From: Ligula intestinalis
Taxonomy: Eukaryota > Platyhelminthes > Cestoda > Diphyllobothriidea > Diphyllobothriidae
Reading direction: 5' to 3'
NCBI GenBank assembly: GCA_036362985.1
Contig: JAYGXS010000001.1
Span: 43,637,430-43,701,429 of the forward strand
DNA length: 64,000 nucleotides
Positions 47,501 through 62,500 of the stretch are shown piece by piece. The position numbers and the translations under genes were made by a program. Every line of letters begins with the position of its first letter. The first letter of the stretch is position 1. The notes under the pieces were generated by a model. It was not told where the DNA came from. It saw only the letters and a list, made by a program, of their open reading frames with translations, and made no database searches.

Positions 47501-50500
47501 GGTCGGTGCCCAGGCGAGTTTCCACGCCGGGTCAGGTGCTATGGGACCCGCGGGTCAGGAAATCTTTAGGTGCAGCTGAACACCACCAGTTGGTGAACCG
47601 GGATGTTGCAACGCGAAGGCGATTCTACCTCCGGTTCAGCCAATGTGGGAAAGGCTCCGCAGAGCCGAGAGCAGTGGCGGGTCTACCTGCAACGGTTCAT
47701 TGTTATGCAATGTATACTTTAAATTATTAAGTAAGCTTGCTTTAATGAGAAAAATATCTTACGGGCGCCCAAAAAATCGGACGATGAAAAGTTTGAAAAG
47801 ATGGTGGAAAATCGGGCTACTGAGTAGTTTTAAGGTTTTGATTATTAAAGTCCCCTTATAGGCGGCCTCACAGGTAATCCCTTCCGTATAATTAGTCTGG
47901 GACATAAGGGCAAAAGAGTAAGTCGCCCGGGAACCCAATTGGTGGACAAGAAGCACTCCAGAAACACAAGTAGCATTCGCGTCATAAGGCTTCAGCAATT
48001 TTTCGAACAAATATTTGCGGCAAAACACCATATTAACATTTCATAAAATGGACATGCTGCAGGCTTATTTCTTCTTAAGATGTCAGCGAGTCAGGAAAGC
48101 TGGAGATATACAATTAGACTCGGGCGTATCGCTACGTCCAAAAAATATAATACAGTGCATAGTGTTCTTATTGGAAATAATTATGCACGAAGCCATTTCC
48201 ACTCACCGCCCTTTTGCAGATAGCGCATGTGATCAGCCAACAGACTTGTTATCTGGCCAGGGGATAGAGAGTCCAAACGATCTGTCAAAAATGGATTGAG
48301 GAAAAAGGGTGAATAGGAGGCAGACAAAAAGAGGAAAAAAGTAAGATATGAGGCTATAGAAGAGCGGTGCCTTGTTAACTTACATCTTTCATAGGTACGC
48401 ATGAACCGATTGCTGCACACATTAGAAATGGGTTGGAACGAAAAAGGTATCCCAGTGAAGTAGGTTGAGCCAAACAGTATACATTATCATGAGTAGTCCC
48501 AGTAGATACGCAATTCATTCAATATTAACAAAAATTCTAAAATGTGTTTTCGATTGGAAACTATTGAGGTTCTAATATTGATAATCCCGCAGCATAATCC
48601 GCAGATACTTCACTTGCTTCAGGATCCCGGCTGTTGGAAAACATTTTCTCAACTGCCTACAACAGTTCCACTCTGCATAGATGACTACATCAGCCGTATG
48701 AGTTTTTTTCCATTTATTTTTGATATCTTTATAATTCAAATGTAGTTCACAGTGAACGTGCGAAAAAATTTCCTTGGCTCTAATTTAGCAGCGATATAAG
48801 TCTACTTTACAATGTACACTTGGGAAAAGGGTGGCTGTCGGTTTTTAAATGATTTCTAATCATGATAACGTTAAGCTCACGAAATTTTCGCTCATGTATT
48901 ATCGCATCCGTCCACTTACTAACGTTGTTAGTAAAGTATACAACATAGTCCACGCCTAAGTCAACATTTCGTGAGGCTTATATGAAGTCTTTTTAAAAGT
49001 GAATACAAATGAATTATTGGCCCTACGCGCAAGATGTACAGCCATAATTTAGTAACCCGGGGCGCCAGGGAAACAGCGAAATATTCGAAAAATGAAGGTT
49101 TCTTTTAAACCGAAATAAGCTACTTCTTCCAGTATAGAAATTAAAGAGATTTAAATTAATATCAAAATATAGAAAATAATATGTAAGCCACAGTCTTTTA
49201 TAAAATATATATGTAAATTTAAATGAGAATTTAAAATTAATTCACAAAAACGGCAAGAGTAGTTTATGTAGGCCCACTCATATACCCCTAGTCCTCGCAT
49301 TTTGTCCTGCAAAAGCGGCGGTTATCGAGGTTTGCGGGGTGGAGAAATGGGATAGGCAGAGGAAATTTTTAGAAGTAGGTGTAAAGTGAAAAAATTTAGC
49401 CGAAGTTGCTTCCCGCGGCCGCTGGGAGTAAGTTGTTCCGCATGTAAATTGAAGGTGTGTGCGGCGCTTGGCGCCGCGCGCTATATATATCTGACTCCGG
49501 AACGATTAATTGGACCTCAGGTAAGTTGAAGTAGACTACCGCCTAACCACTATTTTTATTTTTCGGGAAATTTAAGAAGCCTGCAATTTGATAATCGGGT
49601 TTTTCCGCAATAAGTTAAGCGATAATACAGATTAGGGAAATCGACAGATATAAACCAACAACACTTCTAAATAAACTCAATAAAAATACATTGAGCATTA
49701 ATTAGAGTATATTCCATTGCGTGTCTTAATTCCCCTTCCATAAAACCTTATTGCCACCGTTTTCGTAGGAAAACATGCATGGATTAGGGATTAATGAGTG
49801 GGTCTACATAAGTTACGGTTTCCACGAAACCATACTATTTTATCTGTCCCTTTTTACAAAGACAAATTTTGTGGGCAGCCGGGAAGAAACCCGTTCGAAA
49901 GCCAACATCCTGCCATAGCTGCAATATCCTGGGGTTATGGTGTACAATAATTAGCAGTAAAATTCCACTTGAGTAATTTTTTCTACTCGAAAACCCATTT
50001 CAGAATTTGGGTTAATGTGATTGCCTACTGTAGAAGTGTTGGGACTTTAAGGAGGCAACCGATGGAAGAAGGCTTGGAGCTCGTTGTTTTTGGATGTAAA
50101 TTTTGAAGTGCGCAAAAATGGAGGCATGCGCTAATAATAATAATAGATGATTTGATGAATGAATGCAGTGGTTGAGATAGGCTTTCTAAACCAAAGTCCA
50201 TTTCCGGACAGCAGACTTCGCAAAAACGGTATAGGAGTATAGATGAAAGCACCCTGGGTGAGAGTGGAATTCCTTTTTAGCTAAGAAGCTTGGCACAAAG
50301 CATAATACGTTAGGCAATTGTTCGGACGAACTCTAGTAGTACGCTGGGGCCAGACAGAACTAAAGAGGGAGCAGATAGATATGTAAGCAACACTGGTGAA
50401 TAAGAAAAAAATAGGACAGGGGAATAGAAACCGAGAAGAAGAGGAATAAGAAGAAAATTCGATCGCTGGGACACCAGTTTTATTCACCTGACGTTTTGAC

Positions 50501-53500
50501 ATCCGTCGCGGATTCTTCATCAGACACATGAGCAGAGACCGAACCTTCCCATGAAATGCAGGTGGCTTTGAATTGAATCCCCAGGAAATTATGGATGGTG
50601 TTGGAGTTGAGGTTTGGTTTAGTGTTAAGAATGGGAATAGTTATCCTTCCTGGAATTTAGCATAAGGCCATCTGTACCATGGGAGTAGGAGATGCCTATT
50701 CCCGTATCTTACCGAGAGAAGTAATAAGTGAGTGGAATCTCTATTTTCACAGTACATGGATGTAATTCCGCCGGGCCACACCGAAATAAAGGGTTCGGCT
50801 TCTTGCGCGCTTAAAATACTTCATAAGTTGATCGAACTGCCACCCCCTACAGTTACCTGGGATGTGGCTAGAGTTAAAATCGGACTTCGAAAGTACCTTG
50901 TACACAGACCCGCAACAAGGACTGGGAATCTAACTAATTGGCTGATCTCATGCACTGTAAGCCCGAAGCTCAAATGAAAATGCCACATATAAACCGTAGG
51001 TTTCGTTACAATTTCCGTTAGACGAGTATAATGACAAAGAAGATTGCTTTTACTGGATGCAATGCTGAACACCGAAGGCGTCAACATGTCAGAAAATGCT
51101 AATTTGTCTCCCAACCGTGCAAACTGTATCAGAAGCATCCTCATTAAAATGCACTTTGTTGTTTGGCCTACAAATTAGCGGGCTTAGTAAAAAATCACAG
51201 GATAACTACAAGGGTGTTTTAGCTTTGTATTGGGCTGAAATCATAAAATGGTGCATATGTTTCGTACCCTGTACTCTGATACTACGAGGAAAGTGAAGGG
51301 CAATAAGAAGAGACGCCTTAAGGGTAATGAGGAAAAACCATTAATGGCAACTAGTCGATACATTAACGAAGAAGAGACAGGCAAGAACCTCCTAAGAACT
51401 ATGAGACGATCCAACTGGCGATTCCTGCAACTTCATTCCAAATAAAATACAGGCGAGACATGCAATGATACGGGTTACTGTTATTAGATAACGTGTAAAT
51501 TTGTTTACCCTTCTTCAATGTGTCTCTTACACTGCCAAAGGGCAGAAAAGCCGGAACGTCGGTGTCAAGGGTGGAATCACCAACAGAGAACTTGTTCACA
51601 GAAGGTGGAGCCGCAGTGAGAAGACGGCGGTTGCATCGCGTAGTCAGCAAGCCATCTTTGGCGAATAAATCGGCCGAACTGTCAGGATCAGCAAAACGAC
51701 CTCCTAGCATGGCGTGTTGAAAGTACACGGTCTGTTCCATGGCTGCGGTCACTACCGCATCCTCGAAGCCACCCAGTTTGGCAATCCCCTCAGCATCCAA
51801 CAACATCCCATTCATGAGTAGAGCGGGAGGCGCGCCAATTGAAGAAAGTATACCACTACTTTGTAGGAAAAGCCTATGAGTCTACAAATGAGTTTAAAGC
51901 ATGCCAGATAAGTACATCTGCATATTTTGGTAAGAATGTCAGGTGAAAGCGCTTACCAATGGGTCATTAACAAACTATATACCAGAGGGGGAGTAAATAA
52001 CGCACCCTAATTATCTCATCATTGGCAGTCGGAGTGCCGGGGCTCCCGAAGACATCCTCAGAGTAGAAGTCCGGAAAGCTGTGCTCAAACTCTTCGCGAA
52101 CAAGCTTTTGCGTCAAAACAGTAGAGCTCTCCATATTCTTGAGCTTGGCGTAAACGTCGGTGAGAAAATTAAGGCCGGTCATTGCGCCAGGATTACCCAT
52201 TTGGGAGGAGGACCTGCGATTCCTCGGGTACTCCTCAACCGTCTTCTCCAGGTAAGTAAAAGCGCGGGCAATATCCAGTCCTACAGATTCGACTTTTGGA
52301 TCCACAGCCCACAAAATGCCGATACTAGAAGTGGGAGTGCAAAAGTGATTAGAATTCGTCCCCGCGTATACGAAATTGCGCCTTTAAGGCACAAAGCATA
52401 ATTCAGTTACTGGAAACCGAGCCTGCACACTAACCGAAGGAAAGCAACTCTTGAAATCGACTCTTCCTTTAACGTTAGCAATTTTAGAATTCCTAATTTC
52501 TGAACTACCAATATACCGTTCAATGTGCCAGACGTTGGTTTAAGGTGGTGAAATAAAGTTCAAACAAACTTGTGGTGCAATAAACTTATAGAACGGATTC
52601 CGGTGCTAGAATTCTTTGTAAGTTAGGGACAGATAAAACAAACGCAAACGTGGTTCCATTCGCACAAACCTAGCAGGCATCGTAACTGCTCGAGATGTGT
52701 CCGTTTAGGTGCTCCCTTTTCTCTAAATATAAGTACCATATGGTAAATATGCAGGACATTTACTATGCTTTCTAAGTCAACAGAGCCATTTCGTTAAAAG
52801 AAATTTTCCTACTTCCGTTAGGAAAACCATGCTAGACCCGTGAGAGGAACTTTCGTCAACTATGGAATATGGCGAGCAACCTCATTAGTAGAGTACCTTG
52901 GATTGAGATCTGACGCTGCAATTTTGCAGTTTGTTAGTAATCAACGTTCCGCGAAAACGCCGGACGCAAACTTCGTCAAGAATAAAAACCCTGTCACACA
53001 AGTGAACAGTGTCGATAATGTTTTGAGCCAAAGGGACTACCCGGAAGAAAATGCGTATGCAATCCCGATCGTCATATCCACATCGTGGTTCGGATACCCC
53101 GGCCTGTAGGTCAACCTAATCAACTTTTAAGGGGGTATCGCTAACAATTCCTCGAGAGGGATGAAATATGCCGGGTGGAGACTCAAAGAACGGGTGATGC
53201 GGACGACCTGCAGGAGCGGATGACTGTAAAGACACCAGCTATCAATACTATCGAACACTAAACAGGCGCTACATGAAGCGCTTCAGCTTCATAAATCGTG
53301 TTCACGTAGAAGTTAACGTCTTCTATTCTTCATAACATACATTATTCCAAGGTGGACTGAGCAGAATCACATTTAAGTAGCTCGTTTATGGGAGGGCGGT
53401 CATAAGGGGAGAATGCAAGGAAATAGTTCCAAAATGCTGAAATTTAGAGGGCGGAGATAACCAATGTCAACGTCACAGAATGCACTCTTGTAATGGCAAG

Positions 53501-56500
53501 TGCGATATAAAATGGAAAAGCAGCGTAGGCCAAAACCAGCTGTTGGAAACAGAATTAAAAAAACTCCGTTAAAAGGCTTTCGCGCACCGAATAGCGACTC
53601 CCTGGAGGACGAATGCCTCTGTCAGTCTTAGAATTTCCATGCAGCGCGGTTCGGCTGGATCAAGGACGAGAACAAGATTTAGCACATTTTTTCCCACCTG
53701 ACGAATCGCCCCCATGTAAGAGGGCATGAAGAGCGCACGCAAGGTGCGTGGCCATCTGTTGTAGCCAGGATTTGTCTCAAGATCATTCAGGTAGATGACT
53801 GGGGCAGAAGCGAGATTCAGCAAGTATTGGCCAGTCAGGCTGTGCTTGAAACCCTCTCCAAAGGCGGCTAGCGAGGGGCTATCTGCCCTGGCAGTTGAAT
53901 GAAGCAGATTTGTGGCTTCGTGGGTCTGTGGAGAAGAAAGAAACCTGCCTTACGATACAACCAGCGCAAGGGACACCGTGGGAAACAATCTGAAGCATTT
54001 CAAAGCAGCGTGAAATCCCGTACGTTTGAAGTAAGTGAGGACTTTAGACGAAGGAGATCATCAAATATAATCAGATAAGTGTGACTATCGTCTGTTCCAA
54101 CCATAATTTAAAGCCGTGGCATACAAACTGTGTATGCGCGCAATCATGGCTACTGACAGGATTTCAAAGCTAGTAAGATAATAATAGTGACCCAAACACA
54201 AATTTCCTTTAAAAAAGTCACAAGATGCGTCTTTATCAAGTAGCAGTTGAATGGCAGGCTCGTGTTGTGGTTGTTGCTGGGCAAAATCACTCAAAGAAAC
54301 GCATTGTACTAAGACCAAAGCAGTAAATAACCAATACGGCAATATTGAAAAGATTAGCGAAAAAGAGATTATAGACAGCAATGAAGAAGGAATGAGAGCT
54401 TTGGCAGGCAACCAAGCGCTCAGATGGGATACCAATTCAGCTCCAATGTATCGGCATACAAGCGAACAGAACTAACATATTTTTAGGGCAATGTGATTAA
54501 CCATAGCAACTGCTAGGATGCTTTAAGCTTGCTTGGGATTAATCTTTAAAAAGATGCCTGCATGTGGTAGAATCTAGGTGATACTTATTCGAGACGGATG
54601 TAGTGACATCAAATCGTCGTCTGTGCGTATAAAGTATGAGATGTCGTTTACGGGGAGTCGTGGCGGGGGAATACGTGTATTTGAGGCGGTTTATCGGCCT
54701 TTCCACAACAATGCGCTGAACACTCTTACTAGACGTACTGACGGGCTTGGCGAAGGATAATGCATCAACCTTCTTTCGAACACAACAATCATTTGTAGTT
54801 CCACGATACCGAGTTCTGCATGAAAGCCACAACTTGGTGAAGGCCCTTAACCGGTGAGTTAAATCCAATGATGACAGACAGTGCGTCGACATCTTTCAAA
54901 CTGATAATCCCTTCATTAATAGCCATCCAAAATTCAACCCAAGAAATCCACAAAGTTCTGAAGAGAGAGTCACGTGCAAGTTTCCCCACTAAATCAAAGT
55001 CACGACCCATCGCCAAATGCATAAGGTAAACAATGCTGGTCTCACGACAGGCGAAGAAGATAAAAAAGGATATCAAAATGTAGCTTCATACGCCCTATAA
55101 AAGATGTCCGTGCCTCGAAACCCAGGAGATTAAGTCTGTACGGTTACTCACAATGGTGGACAAAAGATGTTGGAAGAACATATTAAGAATCAAACGCCTT
55201 CAAAATAATCAATTTGAAAACGAAGCAAACTGAACCGAAGCGAAACGAGCAGCGTACAAGTTAATCCCGGTTATGCGAGGTGGTAGGCAGGCGTGTTAAA
55301 TGATTCGAAGTCAAGGAATCTAGTTGACACTGCATATTTTCAGTTAGTCTAGATATTTCGGGAACTTAAGGGCGAAAATGTCTAGAAGGCCAGTTCACAT
55401 TCCCATTAAAAAAACACATACAAACGAAGACGAACGTTTCTGTGTGAGGGTTGAAAATTGAACAGTAATCACCTACTTGACAGACTTATAGTATAGCGGG
55501 GTTTTAACTACATTGATTGTCTTCAAAAGTGCAACTCACCGGCAGATCGAGACCCCACAAATGGCTCAGTAGGTAGCTCTCCGAACGCAGAATATCCAGC
55601 AGAGCAAAAATATCGATAGAGGGCGAAAGGGCCAAACCGTTCAACAGGAACAGACTGCTGCCCGGCGTGACTTCATACCGTTCGGTAAGAATATCTTGAT
55701 TATACTTCACTTCAGACCGGAGTTCAGGAGTAACTACGAGTTGAGACAGTTCGCTAGAATGAATAAAAAGTGTACCTTTCACAGTAACCGCAAGAAAACA
55801 GTCATAACGTACTCGAAAGAATCATCTGTATTTTTAATCCTAATACATAATACACAGGAACGGATACAAGTCTTTACTGAGAAGAGCTGGCAATTAAGGA
55901 TTGAACGTCGAAAGAAAGGCTTGAATCTGCAAAGGAACATAAAAAATCAAACTTTTTGTTTTCACTGTTAGTGATCCTGTCGTAATATGTCCTCGAAACA
56001 GCTAAATATAAGTTAGTCCGCGACGGTTGATCACCAAAGGGTTGGAAGAAAAACTAGTTCGTTTAAGTAAGGTTGTTTTCCGCTGGCTTAATCAACCGGA
56101 AAAAACAGATTCGAGAAGGATGACAGAGAGTGCAGCTCTTCTTACCTTTTTTCTTTAGAGTGATCTACTTTTTAGGATGGATAACATTTTTAGGCAAAAG
56201 CAAAGATAGAGGAATGTCGAGTGATCTACTTACTAGGCTCGTGACGGAAAATTGCGGCTGATATCTCTCAGAGCCAGGAGGCCAGCCCGACCAGTAGTGG
56301 AAGCATCCGACCGCGAAACGGCGTTAGCGATGGACTGTGTCGCTTGTAATCCGAGGTCTCGCATCTGCCATGCCTTTAATGGGCGAATTTCAGGAGAGGT
56401 CGAAGGAAAATCGGGATTTTGAGAGTGTTGCCGGGTGGAGTTGGAATCCGCCACTGGCGAATCCGAAGCAGTAGGGATATCAGCACCCGTAGCATTGTCG

Positions 56501-59500
56501 GAAGTAGAATCCTTAACTTCTGAAGCTTTAGAAATCGAAGCAACCTGATCAGCATGACTAGCAGAATGATATGTACGTTATGAGTAAACCACAAAGACGT
56601 TGATACTACTTCCGGGAAGGCAGAAACAGTGATCTTCGGTAGCAAGAAAAATATATGATAGATTCTGTAGGTTCCTTCCCAAATGATAATTACTAACTTA
56701 ACATAAGAACATGACTAACTCAGCTGTATGTCATCTGCTGGTGTGTATGACGCGCTGAGGTACAGGTACACCTTACAAAAAATATGAGTCACTCAACGGG
56801 CTCTAGTGTATGTGGTGGTTTGCTTCGCTTGATCCTTAGCTGGCATTCAGATCTTACTTGTGACTCGGTACTGTGCTTCTAGCGGCGGCCACATCTCACT
56901 AAGCCTTTCGACTATGCGACTAAACCAAAAGAGGATATCCCGTAGAGGTTCCCCAACGCAAAGCTTTGCATGTATAAACATGATTCAGCTGACAAAATTA
57001 ACCAAACATGTGGTGGCATCAGTAGGCATAGGATTTACGCTTAGTCGTTCACAGCTCCCCAGCTCTAACTTTACATCTTTGGGGTAGAGGGCGAGGACAA
57101 TCCTGTAGACGACCTAGGCTTTGTGTCATCAAATAAAAGCCAGAACCCAGCGCGGGCTCGGCAAGAGCCTGGAGTATTTAAACAACCTTGCACTGGAAAG
57201 AAATGCTTACGGTTTAAAGAAAGAAAGACCCAGAAAATATCATAGTAAATCATGACGTCTGCAAGCCAATGGTAGCACGCGAACGCTAAGCATGCAGCCG
57301 AAGCGTTAAAATGCCACGCCTCTTCAGCATACCCATCCCGATTTCCACAACCATGACCTTGCGCATACCCACAACCTACAAAATCCATTCCCTTAAAATG
57401 ATCCTGAAGACGGCGGTTGTGGACGCTGTTAACAGGATCAACACGAGGTATACATAAGTAAGACCCCCTTCTCCAAGTAAGTACGCTGGAATTAGGATGG
57501 CGAAAGTCACAAATGTTTCTGCGATGGACGTCACAACGAAAAGCCTAGTGACACCGAAGGCACCTTAACCATCCAAATTGGCATCGGGATACCATTGTTT
57601 TACCTTCTGTGTGGAAAGAAACTCCACTGTCGCATAAAGTAATTCGCAACCAATATCTGCGTTAAACCCTCACAATGAAAAACAACGGTGACGCGAAGAC
57701 ATCCAATCCGCTTCTATTAGGGGCGGATAAACGGGTAGTTTTCTGTGACCTTAACGCCCAAACAGGGATAAACCACACCATCTGGGAAGTATAATTTAGT
57801 CGACATAGCGTAAGACGCCGCGACGTAGACTAACCCCTTGCGTTGAGGACCTCGGCATTACCAACATCATCTTTCAGCTTTCCAATCACAACAAGACAGC
57901 AAAGAGACACCCTCAATCTTAACAATGGCAACTGTTAAACTACGCCCTCGGCAGCGTGACGTCCTCGAGGCAAAGGCGGGCCGCTTAAATAGAACCAAGT
58001 ATTGCCTTTAGTTTCCAAAATGAAGCTTCAAATTCAAAAATGGAGGCGGCTTCGAGGAAAAAATGTAAGAACAAAGTTGAAAGCTGCCGCATTGGACCTG
58101 GTCAAATGCAGGTGACAAATTCCAACAAAATGAACATCAACCCCAACTACGTACAAAGCCTGGGGGAAGGAGATATTGAGGACAATTCGCAGAGACTGAA
58201 GAAGGCCAGTCACGCCACTGCCAGAAGTCCTCAGGCATGCACGCGAAAACCACTAGGATTGTTTTGATATGAAAACGACGACTAAGTGCAACAATTGACC
58301 ATTGATAAAAATCAGTTAGCAGGACCTTTCTGTGAATAACAGCCCGCAAACAAGGCCAGTTTCTTCCATTGTAGTCGCAAAACGCAACAAAGACTGAGGG
58401 ACATAAAACTGACTAGTTGACTACCAAAGCATTAGCACTAAGGTGATGCGTAAACCGAAGTGAATTAGACAACTTGGCATTCATCAAAACGATCTCGACC
58501 CATCAGAACTGTGTCGCTACCTAGCTCAAACTGGACAAACTTACTGACAGAAAAATCCAATATCCTGAAATTTGAAGCCAAGCACTTTAAGGAGCATATT
58601 TAGCCGGCCATCTAAGACCCGCCAGACTATCGACAGAGACTCGTAACCGAAGATCAGTGCTTACCTTGATCACCTGTCCTACTTGAAGCGATCAAAGCAG
58701 TGTAGCATATACCAAGCAGAAAACGTTTTCCGGTGCCGCCTGCATTTCAATTTAAGGTTATAAATTCGGAGGCCATCAACGCGTGGATAAACTTACCTGG
58801 CTGATCTGGAAGATGCAGCAACAGGCATTAAATACCGCAAGATTTCAAATGCACAATTATAGTGAATATTAACAACCGCAAAGGAAACCGGCAAATCTGT
58901 GACAATCACAAGTAAAGCGCTTGAAGCTACATCCAAAGAAAGATATTCCTCCAGTCTCGAAAGACAGCAGAACCACTGATGCGATTATCGTAGATCGGCA
59001 AGTACAACAAAAATGCCAGAAAATAATAAAAAACCTCAATATCACCTTTTCAGATCTCACCAAAGAATTCGACGCCATAAACCAGAGACGGCTTCTGGAG
59101 AACAGTGGCCGAAGGTAAATATTTCAAGAGGTTTATGGTGGTGGTCAGGCAGCTTCACAATAACATCATGGGGCACGTAACAGACAATCGCGATGAAAAT
59201 GACGTGAAGCATGTTTGTATCCTTGTTCCAGCCCTCTTCAGTTTCATGTGCTCAAAATGTCGGAAGTAGTCATCGTACTTCGTTTTGATGTCAAACTTAC
59301 GAACTCTAGCTGACGTAAGATCCAAGGCTCCGAGTCTAGTATGTGCACGTTCTGGGATCAGGCAGTTTGTGTAACACGTGTATAAGGACCAGTTGCCTTT
59401 TCCATTCTACACCTAAACCCAGTCGCCCTGGCTTTCTCCGGTCATCAAAATACATTGAGTATGAACAGGGTTTTATGAGTGGGGAAAACGGATGGAAGAG

Positions 59501-62500
59501 AAAAGGACTTTGTAAAAATAAGTACAAAAATTCGTAAAATTTTGTGGAAAAAGTTTAATTCGGTGGCTATATAGCGACGGCGTTGGGCGCGTATATCGGA
59601 AAAAGGTGCCAAAAGCAAATAGAGCTCGTATCGAATTTGGATCGAGGTCAAAAAAACCTGGAAATGTCGATGTTTGTTTTTCAACCCAAACCCAGTAATA
59701 ATGGACTTTTTGAAGACTTTTTGTAATACTAAGCATTTATTATAAATAATAGAAAGTCGGGGAAAATTATTGCAACCGGCTGTGTTGTAGCTGACCTACT
59801 TAACGGCTAAATTAAAGTAACCGGTATATTGCTTCTAACTCCCTGAGCTACGATATGTGTATATATCGTTTGGGATGTTCGCTGACCTTGGGCGAATCAC
59901 TGAGGTAATTTTTCATATATCATCACTAATTCCTACTGGACCAACGGTGGGCGCGTGTAAAATGTTGAATATTCGCTGATCTTGGGCGAGGTCCCTGAGG
60001 TACATTTTTTAATATCATTACTATCGCGCTGAAGAAGCAGGAAGTTGCCCGCAGCTACTAATCTGCCGACTTAAGTGAATAGGCATAAATACACCTACTG
60101 AAACGAATATAGTAGTTATTTTAGTGTTTATTTCAAAATGGCCACTACTCATGCTACGATTACCGAAAGTATAAACAAGCCCGCGAATGACGTCGTCCCC
60201 CGCCTACTTCTGTAGGCCTAGGTCACAGGGGGCTCTTAGTTAGTAGAAATCGTCGCCGAAAACACAAATAAACGAAATGGAAATCGACTAGAATCATAGG
60301 AACATCCCCTTGCGAATAGAAAAGTAGGTGGTTTTTGTAAAACAGGGGAAGGGTGCCAACCTTTCGTTGTAGAATCGTCCATCGCTTTATATTCGGTGCT
60401 TTTTAAAGCCAGTTCAACACCGTAGCCGTTGAGCGGTGCATTACCCGCAGAACTCTCCTAAAATGCGAATTACGGGTGTTTGGTGTAAATGAGAAGGCCG
60501 AAATGCAGTGTGAAAGGAAAACAAGAAATTTCGGACATAAATCATACGTTGCACACAGAAATGAAATTCAGATATCGAATACAGTTAGCGCTTATCTCTG
60601 TCCTGTTTTAAGTTGACATGATGAAAATAAAGGGGAGAGTAGACAGCGTATTACCCTATGGCATGGATATGGCCTCGAAGAGCGGACCACATGTAAAGAG
60701 TAGTTATCGCCAACCACTGATTTACGTCAGCGTGAACATTGCCGTTATGAGGAAATAAAGCTATGCACGTTTAAGAGTTATTAGACTTTCATTAGCATTA
60801 ACGCGAATTTTTAAACACGGAGTTCACAGTGATGAGAAGAATTCCTATAAAGGCTACTTTATGAAGCTCTACGAACGGAGTTGTCCCGCCAGTTGCCGAC
60901 TTTTCTACTGACTATTAAACAGTTCTAATGGCTGTTAAGTGTGCTAGTGACACTATAGGAGGGGGAAATACCCATAGGATCAGTCTTCCTTTGCTTCCCT
61001 CATGCTGCCATTTATTTTCGCCTACGGCAACTGGAAGTGATTATCCAAAACACTCGGGGTGGCAAAAATCTGTGTCTAAATAGTTTAAGATACCGATTTG
61101 TTTCGCATATAAAGTCGCATTAACAGAGCAGCCCGTTTTGGAGGCCCAAAGGAATGGACCGCAGGAATGGGCACGTCATGAACTGTTCCATTGTTAAAAA
61201 GAAGCTCAATGGTGCATGGCTTTTGACAGAAAATTGATAACAACGTTTAAACTGGCTTTGGAACTAATTCTATCAGGTATTTATCTTTAGGTCAATTTAT
61301 GTAGCCAACTTCAACCCTGGACACCTTGACGAGCTGAAAGTACTGCTGTTATATTGGTTTCAGGCTAAGGGGTGATAATGACAATTTCCACTGCAATATA
61401 ACTAGTGTTAGGCCGAAAGCTAAGATGATAGTGATTGATACGGTTTATGGGTACGAATTAAGGGAAAGCCACTTTGATGAGCTGATATACGCTAAAAATG
61501 CTCGGCTGTATGAGTCAGTCTCCACACGGAACGGACTTGGTAGCCACCAACCGTTTGCGGCCCAGTGGTGCTATCATAAGGACATCGGCTACACCACGGT
61601 AACCGTTTCGATTGGCGGATGAAAGATAATGGAAAGGCCTGAGACAGAGACTCCTCGTGTCAGCTCGAAAAAACTCTGGCGGCAGACAGAAGAGACATAC
61701 CCTATTATAATGACTTAAACTCAAGAACCATTTGTGGCCATTGAGTGATGCATCGCAGATTTTTTTGTTTCAAATCTACGTTAGTATTATCCCCTTCGTC
61801 ATCACTCCTGATTATTTTCGTTCGGCTAATGCGTATTCTCGGCACTCGTATGCTAAAGAGAAAGAAGCTTGGCCACTGTCTCGAGTCAGGAACGCAGACG
61901 TGAATGATTGCAGTCATTACTGGGACTATAATGACATGCGAAAAGGCGTAAGGAATCAAGGGGAACAGAACGTTACAGATAGTAATTTGATTTGTCAACT
62001 AAAAAACTGGATCTCTGATTTAGACAACACGCAATCTGAAAACAAGCGTCGACCGATGTTTTATGGTTCAGGGATAAAGATAACAGAGTTACTCGTGTGA
62101 ACATGGTGCGGGCGGCCCAAAATATTAAACGAGACATGATTTTAAGACAGTTTTACAAATGATCAAAAATTACCTTAATGAAGTGCCGGAAAATATAGAT
62201 GCAACGGCCAGCAGAGGCAAGAGATTTGGCTTCGGCGTGCCACATGTAGAATTCCTTAGTACGAATGTCGCCATTCAATATAATTCTTGGAAGACTTTTT
62301 CGCTTATCGTGGGCAGTGGTGGAAGGGTATACGATGTCGGAAAGTAAAACAGTATCCATATGGGCGAATGAGCATTCTAAAAAGGTAAAAATTGTACTTA
62401 GTTCCGACAAATTTTATTAACTGTGATTAAGTAGAGTATCAATAAAATTTCAGTCAATTGTTCAAGTCTTGAAACGACAGGAAGTTACAAATATTCTCAA

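Noticed and set aside
54789..55076. Minus-strand frame with a hydrophobic start as an extra UGGT exon
   Set aside because: The exons at 55540 and 53925 already join in phase 0 and align without a gap, and the translation does not resemble UGGT.
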